Shown here: positions 53,717-64,000 of the stretch, one piece after another
How positions within the stretch are numbered: position 1 is the stretch's first letter
Layout: every line of letters begins with the position of its first letter
Source of the DNA: Guillardia theta CCMP2712
Lineage: Eukaryota; Cryptophyceae; Pyrenomonadales; Geminigeraceae
Length of the DNA stretch: 64,000 nucleotides
NCBI RefSeq assembly: GCF_000315625.1
Contig: NW_005434638.1
Location: forward strand, 251,300 to 315,299
Direction: 5' to 3'
Position numbers and translations under genes: made by a program
The notes under the pieces: generated by a model
Seen by the model: only the letters and a program-made list of their open reading frames with translations
What the model was told of the DNA's origin: nothing
Databases searched by the model: none

Positions 53717-56700
53717 ATGCGCATAGCGGCGTTGCTCTGCCTCCTCGCGCTGGCAGGAGCGAAGGAAGGTGAGTGATAGGTCATGATTGAACTCGCGTGA
53801 GATGCTCTCCCATCATCCCTCTTGCTCTCTCACATGCATCACAACGCGCTCTACAATGCCAGCTTGTCATCATCAGTCTGACTGTACTCACGCAGGTTTT
53901 CAATCATGGGGTGGAACTTTTCGGTTTAGCAAGATAGCATGGAGGAGAGTGGTAGACAATACAGTCACATTCAATCTAGAGGTTGCTTTCACAAGAAAGG
54001 TGGACACTGGTTACTTTAAAGGCTCCTCGCTGGACGGCTATGCGAGGGTTGGAGACAGCATTACCATCACGGGTCAAGCAACGCCTGAGTTCAACTTCGG
54101 CGATGAGACTCTTCGGCGGGATCTTGTCATCAAGGTCACTGCGATCTCGGAGCAGGAGGACTGGGTCATGGGCGAGCTTGACATAACACATACATACGCT
54201 ACTCCAAACGACAACGGGAACCCCTGGTATGCCAGTTTCACAGGTTGCTGCAGATATTTCCGGCTATCAAACAACGCCGATGCACCGTGGGAGTTGATCA
54301 CCACTGTCGACTTGACTGTAGCCAAGGAATCTCCACGTGTGAACATGCTCCCAGTTGTTACGTTGGCCTCTCAGTCTGTCGATCCTACCAAGACGCAGCC
54401 TTACTTTCAAATACCTGCGATCTCCCCAGATGGCAGCGACCTCTCCCTCAAGATCATCGATGGCAATGATAACGGCAATGCGATCAAGTTCGATCAGAGT
54501 GCCGTCGTGTCCCTACCCCTCAACCCTTTCCTGACTCAAGATGCCATGGACTGTTGCGATGGGAAGGCCTCCAGTTGCCCTGTAAGTTCTCTCAGCGCAA
54601 ACGTGTTTGCATTCACTGTCATATTCAGAAATACATCAAGAACAACTTTGGCGCATCCCCAGGCTGTCTGGGAAGATTGTTAAGAACCGACAACGTGTTA
54701 CCAGCCTTGACTGTGAGTTCGAAGCCACCTGTTGTGTCAATGTTCTTACGACAACGGTGTCAGGTTGAAGGATGGTTTTACTTCACCAGCGTCGGAGGGG
54801 GGGTCCTGTTCACAGCAAACGACACGAGCTGTCGGCAGAATTGCGAGGGATCTCTATTGTGAGCTACCTGATGTTTGCGACATACTTCCCTTACAGTTGT
54901 GTTGATGTCAATTTCGGCTTACGAATTTGTGCTAGAACTATCGCGGTGGACCCTTACTCCGTTATTGTTGGACACAATGTTTGGGATGCAACAAAGAATG
55001 CTCTGCAGTTCCAAAACGTGACCTTTCGGTTCGCTAGCAACCCCAATGTCGGGACGGTTTGTGATGTTGTTGTACAATCCATTTGTCTTACACAGGAAAT
55101 TGCAGAATAGCATGCAGAATATGTTCGTGCATATTGCAGTTGTGCGCAAAACCATTGTAAATTGCTCTTCGGAAAACTGTGGAGACTGGTACTCTACGTA
55201 CAAGGTTTACATCAACGGGTAAGACCTCAATTCCGAAAAGAAAACCAGCTGAAAGCTTTGCACAGACATCTTCTTGGCATCCGCGATTATCCGCGTTGCA
55301 TATCGGGACAATCTTGCTCGATTGGGTTGCGAAATCGCAACTGCCAAACAACTCCGGCAACATGCTCAGCCGAGTTAACGATTGGAGAGTCGAACCCAGT
55401 GAGTTGCTAGACTCATCTCGTGCCAGGACTGAGTCATTGCTAGATTGTTGGACCACGACGTGCGAGCGCCTTGACTGGCCCAGGAGCTTCGTGCAAGACT
55501 CTCTCAGGCTCATCCATGTATTGTGCAGACAGCATGGGAAGAAATTCTAGCATCATCTTCGGCAGTGCAAGCACAATAGGGGCGTATGGACCCTTCGAAG
55601 GGTAATGGACGTTTGCGCTGAACACGACCTTACGATTCTCGCAGGTATCTGGACGAGTGGCGCATATGGAATGGTGAACGTTCTCAATCCGACATCAAAG
55701 CTTGGTATCAGATCAAGCTAGACCCAAGGACTTCGGACTTCAATGGGGATCCAACGGTCATTCTGGACATGTCGATGCAACCTATGCAAATCAACAAGAA
55801 CAATTTCGACAAGATGTCGTTGTTGTTGGCTTCCTACAGCTTTGACGCCAGGCTCGCTACCTCCTCTACGGGAGTCACATGTCGCATTCCTGGTTGTAGG
55901 TTCTTGAGCTTCAAATCCACATTCCCCGACATCGGCAAGATGGATCAGAGCTGGATTGCAGCGTGGACAGCTCCAGTGAGCCCTCAGACAGGAAACGTCG
56001 TGATGGCTGATATTGACAACACGGGCTACGTGAAGCAAGGGTCGGTCGCGGTATTGGATCCGCAAGGAGGATGCATGTGTGGATGTCCCTTCTTCGTGGG
56101 GAGCCGGTGCGCCATTGGCTCCAGCTACAGCATCCTCCCTGGACTATACCAGGTCTCGATCCAGGTCTCCAGCTCACTAGTCAATGGTCCTAGCACTCCT
56201 GTCGACTTCATGCTGAATGTTCTTGCTTCCACCTACGACTCGGGGCACATGCGGCTGCTCAACAAGGATACATTCTGGGTAAACCAGTACATCCCGGACA
56301 GCGACATTGTGGGAAGCTTCAGGACACTTCAGTTAGGAGGAGTAGTCGAGATGGTCAGCCCCTCGCTCGTTGACGCTCGCTCGTTGCAGTCCTTCTTGTA
56401 CCCGCAGATTGTGCAGACTTATGCGAACTTCGAAATCAAATTAACCTTTGTTGGATCTGATGTGCAAAAAGACATCAACGGAAACATCGACACGAAGAAC
56501 ACGCGGGTGAGTCTTCTACTCGTTGTCTTCGCTGCTGCTTGTGTCTCACAGGTTGTCTCAGGTCTCCTTCACGCTCTCTCACGCACCTCCCGAAGCTCAA
56601 TTCTCTGTCGTGACGGGAATGAACCCCGCACATATGGTAATGACGTGGACCCCTTGCGAGAGCGAGTATGGACTGAACATCTTCTGCTTCAACGCTGTCG

Positions 56701-57593
56701 ATCAACACATGATCGGGACGGTCTGCAGCGGTGGAGCCCACGAGTATTGCAACAGCGACCTCACCGCCAACTGCACCTCGGGAACTTGCAGCACGTACAA
56801 CCAGTATGACACGTCAGCATCGTCCAGAATGAAGTGCGCGCGAGTCAACGTGGTTCAAGATCCGGCACCCTACTTTGTGAGCATGGTCCCGTCATACAAG
56901 GAGTTCATCGCCGGCAAGGAAGACGGCCTCATCGTCTCAGGACAAGATGACAACTGCTTGGACTCTGTGAGGATAGAGATCGAACCCTCCACCCCTCTCC
57001 CACCCGGTGCCATGTTCGGCCCCCAAGAGAGAGTCTCGCTAGGAGTGGGCAAGGACTGTAACGGAGTGCAGCGAGTGTTCAAGTGGAAGCCGGACGTGAA
57101 GACAGGAGGCTACAACCGAACGACCTGCTTCCGCATCGTAGACACTGGGGGCGACTCTTTGTGCAGGCCGCAGGCACCTCAGAGCGCTGTCACCTGCATC
57201 CTCATTCATGTTTTGCGGTGCAAATACGCCCTCCAGCAGAACCAGCGGCTCCTCGACATCGCGAGCTCCTTCGGCATCAGCTGGATGCAGCTGTGGAGTG
57301 CTAACTTGGACCTCCACCATCCCGACTACATCCTCTACCGATCGCAGGTGCTGCAGCTGGGGCACCTCTACCACGTCAAGGGGACGGAGACCAAGGATGG
57401 GCTGGTGGCGCGATTCGGCATGAACCTGCAGCTGCTCCATGAGCTCAACTACGATCTCATGTCGTCCAGCAGCCTCAGCGCTGGCTCCCTGGTTTGCGTC
57501 ATTCCCAACTCCTGCACCGGGATGGCGTCGACTGTGTACCAGGGAAGCACACAGAATGGGAACTCCCTCTCCTTCCCATCTTCGTGGGTCTGA
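53717..57593 (+). CDS. Large secreted protein with LamG-like and LysM-like domains
   Basis: Exon 1 (53717-53768) encodes a signal peptide (MRIAALLCLLALAGAKE). Following exons: 53896-54581, 54629-54712, 54764-54858, 54897-55056, 55106-55218, about 55256-55399, about 55529-55598, 55644 to about 56505, and about 56560-57593 (TGA). The N-terminal module begins GFQSWGGTFRFSKIAWRR, a type common in protist surface proteins. Near 54900-55750 is a laminin-G/ConA-like fold (MQNMFVHIAVVRKT, YKVYING, GYLDEWRIWNGERSQSDIK). Near 57220-57520 two LysM-like units occur (YALQQNQRLLDIASSFGISW with YHVKGTETKDGLVARFGMNL), expected to bind N-acetylglucosamine polymers. In all about 1,190 residues. A secreted carbohydrate-binding role is inferred. 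The 55219-55255 intron choice is the least certain. Confidence 0.8.
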
Positions 57594-57790
57594 CGCTTGT
57601 ACCCCTCTCCTCCTCTCTCCCTCTCGCGGACCGGCGCATCTCGAGATTCTTTTACTGTAAACCTTAGACCTTGTAAGTATTCAGAGCGATCATACCATAA
57701 TGAGGTTTCTACTTCCCATAAACTTGTACAAGTAGGCGCTGACTGCCCTTCTCCCTCGTCTGCTCTACCGCCACTCCATTCCACCCGCCT

Positions 57791-58952
57791 TCACTTACTC
57801 TCCTCTTCGTCACCTTCTTGACGTTTGCTTGCCAGTCTTGTGCGAGAGTCTCTCAGGCACTTGCCCAAGTCGGCTTCATCTCTCTTACATGTCGGAGGAG
57901 TGTGACCTGTCGTAAACTCAGGGGAGGAGGTAGGAGGAGGAGGAGGAGCTGCTGCTGCTGGCGGTGGTGGAGGAGGACGATGACGAAGAGGTGGTGGTGG
58001 TGGTAGAGCTGGAGGAGGAAGGGAGAGTTTGACCTCGAAGGGCGTCTGATCCTCCCGCTGAAAGGTGAGCGACACAGTCGTGTAGGGTTGGCCAGCGAGG
58101 AGCTGAAGAGAATTAGAAAGGGCAGCGGAAGGAAACGAAATGAAGCAGGAATGAGAGGCAAAGGAAGGTGCGGGCTGGGGCTGGGGAGCAAGAAGGAGGA
58201 AGGCGAGGGTTTCTCACTCTCTTGACCCGCTGGATGGGTAGATCCTGAACGTCGAGTTGGTTGATGGACAGTAGTCTGTGGAGGAGAGCAGCTCAGGTTC
58301 TACTCTCTCCTCCCCGCTCCTCCTCCTCACCTGTCGCCCAGCTTCACCTCCTGGTTGGCATAGCCCTGACTGCAGTCAGCGAGCTCCTCGCAAGAGAAAT
58401 GTTCACCTCCTCCGTGTTTCGCTTCCCCAGGTGGTCCATGAGGACATTGATCTCCTCGACCACGTAGGGCTTCTCGCTGCTGTCTTGCTCAGCGACCCTC
58501 CTCGTCCTCCACTGCTGCTCACCTGCTGATGTACAACCCCAAGACTGGCCGCCGCAGCTTCTCTGAGTCATACCACAGCGGATTCATAAGGTTCCAACTA
58601 GTGAAAGACTGTCAGGGTGGGGACGCGATCGGCCGTACAAGAGCCACCTCGAGATGTTGTACTTCTCCCAGTCTTCCGCCACTTGCCCTCCAAGAATGAT
58701 GCCTCCAGCAGCGCATACCTGCCACTTGACATCACTCATGACAGATGGAACTGCAGTCGTACCCCGATGCATGGCCACACTATCACCTCCATGGCGGGAC
58801 GAACTGCGCTCAGGGTAAGGAAACGAGGCGAGCACTTGAAGGTGAAAATGCAGGAAGATCAAGAGCAGAAGCAATCCTGATGGGGGCGAGGAATGGAAGA
58901 ACTTTTGCAGTGCCAACGACTCCAGGGAAGCGATGGAAAGATGAAGGGGCAA
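57791..58952 (-). CDS. PDZ-domain protein
   Basis: The last coding block is 58075-57791 (stop TAA... minus strand), a Pro-rich tail ending RLASKRQEGDEEESK. Upstream exons read ELADCSQGYANQEVKLGDR, LLSINQLDVQDLPIQRVKR and LLAGQPYTTVSLTFQRED; these form a PDZ fold with the usual 'GDR(L/I)LSIN' strand. Before it come KPYVVEEINVLMDHLG, WNLMNPLWYDSEKLRRPVLG and VCAAGGIILGGQVAEDWEKY. PDZ domains bind C-terminal peptides or PIP lipids and scaffold complexes. The start is uncertain; the frame is open from 58952, but MHRGTTAVPSVMSDVKW (58770) is an alternative. Several introns overlap low-complexity sequence, so the exact edges are approximate. Convergent with the preceding gene. Confidence 0.65.
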
Positions 58953-59337
58953 GGAAAGAGCTAGGAAAGGAGATAGATCAACGACGAGATATTGTCTCCT
59001 CCTCTCGCCTTCTTCGTTTTTCCCTCTTCCTCCACATGCTTACTCTCATGTTTCCTCCCTGTCCCTTCACATCCTCCTCTTCCACTCCTTCCCGATGCTC
59101 CGCTCGGCCTGCATTTTCTCAGGCGACCATGTGCTATCCCACAGGACAAACTTTCTAACTCTGATTATCAAACTTTGAAAGAAAGTTTCTCAGCTAATAT
59201 GATTTGAAGTTTCAGGTCAAACGATGGCGGGAACCATGGTGGGACGGGTGGGACAAGACGGAGGCGGTGGGGTGAGAGTTGAGGTATCAGCGAGCATGGA
59301 GTAGCTGAGGATAAGAGGAGAGAGGGGGAGAGGGCAC
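58953..59337. other. Intergenic between divergent PDZ and LRR-IQ genes
   Basis: About 385 bases of mixed sequence between divergent starts, CT-rich in the first half; a shared promoter region is likely. No gene seen. Confidence 0.5.
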
Positions 59338-62209
59338 ATGTCAAAGAAATCCTTCGATCAAGAAGGGACGAACTCCCCCCATTCACTTCCTGTTTCTCGT
59401 CAAATTTTCGCTCCTTCGCAACCTAAAATGTCGAAGCCGAAGCAACAAGAGAAAGCCAACAGCAGCAGGCCTTCGGAAGTTGAGCTTGTTCTCAACCGAC
59501 CCGGATCCGCTCAGATGACAAGCTTGGATCTTAGTGACTATAACATCACCTCCCTGGCTGCCTTTCAGGTCTCGATCTCTTCCCTTCGAAGGTTGAAACA
59601 GATAGACATATCTAAGAACTCAATTTCTTCTCTCAAGTACATTCGAAGTCTCCCCATTCTTGAGACGGTGATATGCAGCAACAACGCGATGACAACCTTG
59701 GTGGGCCTTGAGGAATGTCCTATGGTTCAAACTGTTGATGCTTCCGACAATGCCATCACAGTCATCGGGGATTTGCGTCACTTGTCGCGTTTAAAGAACC
59801 TGGATATTCATGGAAACTCCATGTCATCCATTTCCTCTCTGCCTCACAATCTGCCTGGATCGCTCAGCACGCTCAACATTTCCAACAATGAGCTTGGAAG
59901 CCTCTCAGACCTGCGGTACGTTAGTTCGCTCATGGAGCTCCGACGCCTCGATCTTCGGTAGGCCTTGTCTCCCGCATGCATGCCGACCTGACGTCTCCTT
60001 GCTCAGAGCAAACCCTATCACTTCTGCCATCTACATGAAGGGGATTGATCACAGACCTTTCGTTGTCTTCCTTCTACCTCGGCTGTCCACTTTGGACGAT
60101 AAGCCTGTCTCGAGGCAGGAGTGGGCGGTCTCACGAACGCTCTTCTGTGAAGAGCCAGGCATCTTGTCGGACGCCCTCATGGCTCTCCTCCAGGTCTCCT
60201 TGTCATGTTCAACTCCCCGGTTTGACGGTTGTCACCCAGCCCGCCAACGAAAAGCGCCTTAGGCAGTACCTCATGGAAAAGTGTTCCATGGCAGTTCATG
60301 AACCCTCGCAACATGCCTTGACAGCACATGATGCCAACATTGATGAAGAGCTGGAGAGTAGATCGAGACCCTCAGGGTTCAGAGCACAGAAGCGAGACGA
60401 TGGTGCTGTTGTTGAAACCCTCCAGAGCCATTCTAGCAAAGGATTTAGCGACAGGGCCGGTGCATCGTCTCATGCCAGGATCCCGTTTGCGATGGATGGC
60501 GTTGGACTGTTAGCACTGGAGTCCGAAAATGGAGAAGCAGGTGACAAAGCTGTTGATATCCATACACTTGCGAAGCATGTTCGGGAAATGCGAAGGTACT
60601 GAGATTGGGGAAGGGGAAGGGGAAGGGGAGCAAGAGCTTTTCTGCAGGACGTTGGGGCGGGAGGATTGAAGTGAGAGATGATTGTCACTGTGCGATGTTG
60701 TTAGGTATTTCAAAGTTTATCTGAAATCGGAGAATCGGCGGAGGAATGCTTCAGCAATGAAGATTCAAAATGCTTATAGATGTCATCATTCACGCCTGAT
60801 AGCCAAGGTGGAATAGATTGGCTTGCCATTCTCTTGTATCTACTTTGTCTGAGATCTGTTTTCTTGTCTGAAGAAGGCTTTCTCAAGAAAGCAGGATACG
60901 AGCGACGAGAGAGATCGGTGCGTTGATTGGTGTCAATGGATATGAAACTTGACTTGTGGTTTCGCAGATGGATGCGATGGCCAGACATTGGGACTTCCAC
61001 CTTGCCAAAGATCTTACTCAAATCAACAGTACGACCTTCAGTCCGAGATGTCTGCGCAGCGAGGTAAGGAGGTGGTTACGTGCGTGCAATCGTCTGAGAG
61101 GGGTTGCAAGGCTTCAGGCCGTCGCAAGGAGCTTTCTGGTGAGGAGGAGATTGAAGAGATGGAGGGGCGACCTAGCGTCTGTCTCGAGGGGAACGGCAGG
61201 TGGTACTCCCGTTGTCTTGCCTCGCTTTCCTGACGGCGATGGAAGAACGGCTGGAGGCGGATACGGGCATGATGCCCTCGTTCTTGCGAGGGAGCAAAAG
61301 GCGAGCAGGTTGCTTCAAGTCTACACATCTTCCAACTTGTTGACAAACATCAGGAGCGAGGCCCTCCGCTCTCCGTGCAGATAGCCTTCTTGACGGATCA
61401 TGGGAGATCCATGCCCTAAAGAGTCAGATACAGATGTTGACACAGCAGGTGAAGTCTTGCTATGTTAACGAGTTTCACAACCACCTGATATCAAACAGCT
61501 CGAGGAGGAGCGAAATGCTCGATCTCGGCAGGACGAGGCTTTGCGCATCTTATGGAACGAGGTCAGAGGCAGGAGGAGGAAGGGGGGGAGAGGCACTCGG
61601 AGTGAGCAAGAGTGCAGGTGGGTCGACTGAGAGGGAAAGACGAGCACAAGGCAGCCATCAAGATTCAGGTCACTTTTAGGAGAGTGAGCCGGCAGTGGAT
61701 GACCCGGCAGCGCAGAAATGCTGGAGAGGACACGATGACAGGGAGCTGTTCCGCATCGCTATGGATCATTACACTAGGTAACCCTCCTCCCCCTCTGCTC
61801 CGTATGTTCTGATTCGTCCCTCAGGTTCAAACTGGAGCGGTCCGCTGCTGTCGTGAAGCTCCAGAGGTGGGCACGGAGGGTCTTCTGGAGGTCCTTCGGG
61901 ACCCTCTTTCGAATGCAGGACACAGCCACCCGCTGCCTTCAGCGGGTAGTTCGCGGCCATCGGTCGAGGAGGAAGATGGAGGGGCTGCTGGGAAACAACA
62001 GCCTCAAGCAAGAGATCCGCTACATCCGGGATGTGGAGATTGTGAGATTGCAGCGAACGCTCAGTGCAGTACAAGACACCATGGACCATGTGACAAGATC
62101 CCTCGCAATGTGGTGTGATGACTCGGCTGACAGGTGCTATCCATCCTCGGCCCCGCCATCGGGGGCTACGGAGTCAGAGAGGATGAGGAGAGCTGAAACA
62201 TTCTGGTAG
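59338..62209 (+). CDS. Leucine-rich repeat and IQ-motif protein, LRRIQ3-like
   Basis: Exon 1 (from 59338, or the second ATG at 59428, to 59959) carries five to six LRRs of the SDS22 type: TSLDLSDYNITSLAAF, LKQIDISKNSISSLKYI, VQTVDASDNAITVIGDL, LKNLDIHGNSMSSISSL, LSTLNISNNELGSLSDL. The next exon closes the LRR cap (ANPITSAIYMKGIDHRPFVV). Later exons contain IQ motifs for calmodulin: AMKIQNAYRCHHSRL, RLQAVARSFLVRRRL, AAIKIQVTFRRVSRQW, VVKLQRWARRVFWRSF and RCLQRVVRGHRSRRK. WPDIGTSTLPKILLKST before the second IQ is typical of LRRIQ3. Such proteins are mostly flagellar or centriolar. The stop is at 62209. Some exon edges (61055-61110, 61560-61640) are approximate. Confidence 0.8.
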
Positions 62210-62843
62210 AGCACGAAGACGAACGGGCCAGGGAGTCCCGGGGAGGCAGCTAGCATACTGAGCCAGCTGCTAGTAAAACTGCCAAATGTCTGCTGAACCT
62301 CCTGCTGAACCCTTCCCGGGTAGTTCCGAAGTTCCCGAAAATGTTTTGATAATGAGCGGGGATGAGGGGAGGTTCTGGAATGATTCGGTGGTCGCCCAAC
62401 GGTGGGTACCTGATTGTACTACCCTACCCCCTTTCACAGCTAATTATAGTGTAAAAGCACGGGTAGTGATATGGAATTGTCGTTCTACTCCACCGGTTTC
62501 ACCACCGCGACAGAAGGTTTCCCGCCATCGGTTGCGCGCATGCGAGGGGTTTGTGGGTTGACGGAAGAGGGGGAGGAGGAGATGGGCGAGGAGGAACAGA
62601 AGCATAACCATGAAATGAGAGCCAATGAGAAAGAGAAGGGCGGAAAGAGCTTACAAGATGAAACTTCTTAGGCATGCGATGATGCATTCTCAACGAATGG
62701 AAGAAGCGATTACGCAAGGAGGACAGGAATTTCAGTGCTTTGAGCTCAGATAGGAATGTGCAGACCCTCCCAGACTCTTGTAGCTCTTAGTTGCCTGAAA
62801 TGTTGGAAACGCTTTTGACTTTCTATCGTTCTCAGACCTCGTC
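62210..62843. other. Intergenic with CCCTACCCC motif
   Basis: Upstream region of NUDC. 62395-62470 contains GGTGGGTACCTGATTGTACT and ACCCTACCCCC, the same motif class as at 23 and 48 kb. No gene found. Confidence 0.5.
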
Positions 62844-64000
62844 ATGGCTGGCAACACCAAGTACGATGACACACTCTTCGCCATGATGACTCAGCATGAG
62901 AGTGAAATGGAGTTCCTGAACACAATTTTCGGATTTTTGCAACGTAGAACACAATGCTTCAATGGACCGAAGGTCTCCAATGTTTCGCTGCCATGTCCAT
63001 GGCATGACTTTCTCAACAGGCGGAAAACAACTTTCAGACGCTCATCAACACGCTCTCCCACCAGCTGGACGTTTACCGGAAAGCAGAGTATAAGAAGCAG
63101 CAGGGGATCGACGAAGATGACGAGGAGCTGAAGAAAATCGAAGAGGAGAAGAAAAAGAAGCAGCTTGCAGAAGAAAAAGCCGCTAAAGAGGTTCCTAAAA
63201 TAATTGTAACTCGCTGATTCCTGCCTGACGCTTGACCAGGCCAGGGAGCTGGCAGAGGCACGAAAGAAGGAGCAGGCGGAACGTGAAAAGTTGCGCAAAG
63301 CCAAAGAAGAAAGGGGAGAAATACCCAAAGAGCCTGAAGAACCCAAGGATAAGGAATCCGAAGACGAAGATGAAGGCGAAGACAATAAGGGGGCCAAGCC
63401 GATATCCAACGGAGGAGTCACGGACAAATACACCTGGACTCAGACGCTGTCGGAAGTGCAAGTAATCATCGATTCCCAGAAGCTAGGGTTGCCGCCTGGA
63501 GTTCCATTGAAATCTCGTGATCTTACGGTCTCGTTGACAAAGAAGAAGCTCAAGATTCAGTTGAAGGGGAAGGAGCCTCTTGTGGATGGTGAGCTTCATA
63601 AGGAGGTCAAGACTGACACTTTCATCTGGACTATCGGTGATGCTTCATTTCTCTTCTATTCCCCCCGAACTTTCGCTGAAACATGTTTCATCACAGAGGA
63701 TGCGAACCGGCTGGTGTTGAGCATGGACAAAGAGAACGGGATGGAATGGTGGAAATGCGTGATTATTGGAGACCCAGAGATCAACACTCGTAAAGTAGAG
63801 CCGGAGAACTCGTCGCTTTCAGATTTGGATGGCGATACTCGACAAACTGTTGAGAAGATGATGTTTGATCAGCGGCAAAAGGCAATGGGTCTTCCTACCA
63901 GGTAAGATCTCTCCTTTGATGTCCCGCTGTACCAGACTGACCATTCGATCATAGTGAAGAGCAGAAGAAACAAGACATGCTCAAGAAATTTATGGAGCAA
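62844..64000 (+). CDS. NUDC: Nuclear distribution protein NudC (C-terminus off the right edge)
   Basis: Exons 62844-62972, 63020-63190, 63240-63636, 63697-63901 and 63953 onward join in phase. The N-terminal helix pair (YDDTLFAMMTQHESEMEFLN, FGFLQRRTQCF) is the NudC dimerisation region. A long acidic/basic coiled coil follows (KKIEEEKKKKQLAEEK), then the CS domain from YTWTQTLSEVQV to GMEWWKCVIIGDPEIN, and the hallmark tail LSDLDGDTRQTVEKMMFDQR, QKAMGLPT, SEEQKKQDMLKKFM. NudC is a chaperone-like partner of dynein/LIS1 and Hsp90 needed for nuclear movement and mitosis. Intron 4 (63637-63696) lies inside the CS domain; without it an unlikely Phe-rich insert would appear. About 15 residues are missing beyond 64000. 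Confidence 0.95.

Overview
The window is nuclear DNA of a flagellated, probably photosynthetic unicellular eukaryote. Nearly every gene I could rebuild is split by very short GT-AG introns, mostly 41-60 bases. RSPH3, LRR-IQ and ankyrin proteins point to a flagellum, and a SET protein of the RuBisCO-LSMT/SETD3 type fits an alga. Intron size, large secreted multidomain proteins and Crypton-like debris suggest a cryptophyte such as Guillardia; that is inference. One 100-base N gap lies at 15437-15536.

Layout. 1-5686 (-): a secreted PA14/filamin-type repeat protein running off the left edge, left unspliced. 6.9-31 kb is a dense housekeeping region: coiled-coil protein (+), SET-domain protein (-), ankyrin protein (+), RSPH3 (+), an unknown secreted protein (-), a 99-residue protein (+), an unknown single-pass membrane protein (-), THUMPD1/Tan1 (+) and a CLK/LAMMER kinase (-). 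31-45 kb is accessory: GC-rich islands, a dispersed TTAACTTTGAGTAA element, a decayed tyrosine-recombinase element, and a local family of MGN-starting genes (three long copies plus at least six fragments on both strands). 45.0-45.8 kb holds an ER canopy (CNPY) protein.

46.7-53.1 kb is a large imperfect palindrome carrying two convergent paralogous genes. Each encodes a protein with one membrane segment, a long Tyr/Asn/Gly repeat (YNSGYN-type), then three more membrane segments. Upstream regions and the first ~50 codons are almost identical, while the repeat and 3' halves have diverged strongly. This is the most unusual locus in the window.

53.7-64 kb returns to ordinary gene density: a secreted LamG/LysM-type protein (+), a PDZ protein (-), an LRR-IQ flagellar-type protein (+) and NUDC (+, cut by the right edge). 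Three genes (RSPH3, the LRR-IQ protein, perhaps the coiled-coil protein) belong to flagellar or centriolar biology; the first gene, the palindrome pair and the LamG/LysM gene build the cell surface or secreted matrix. I recognised no tRNA, rRNA or CRISPR.
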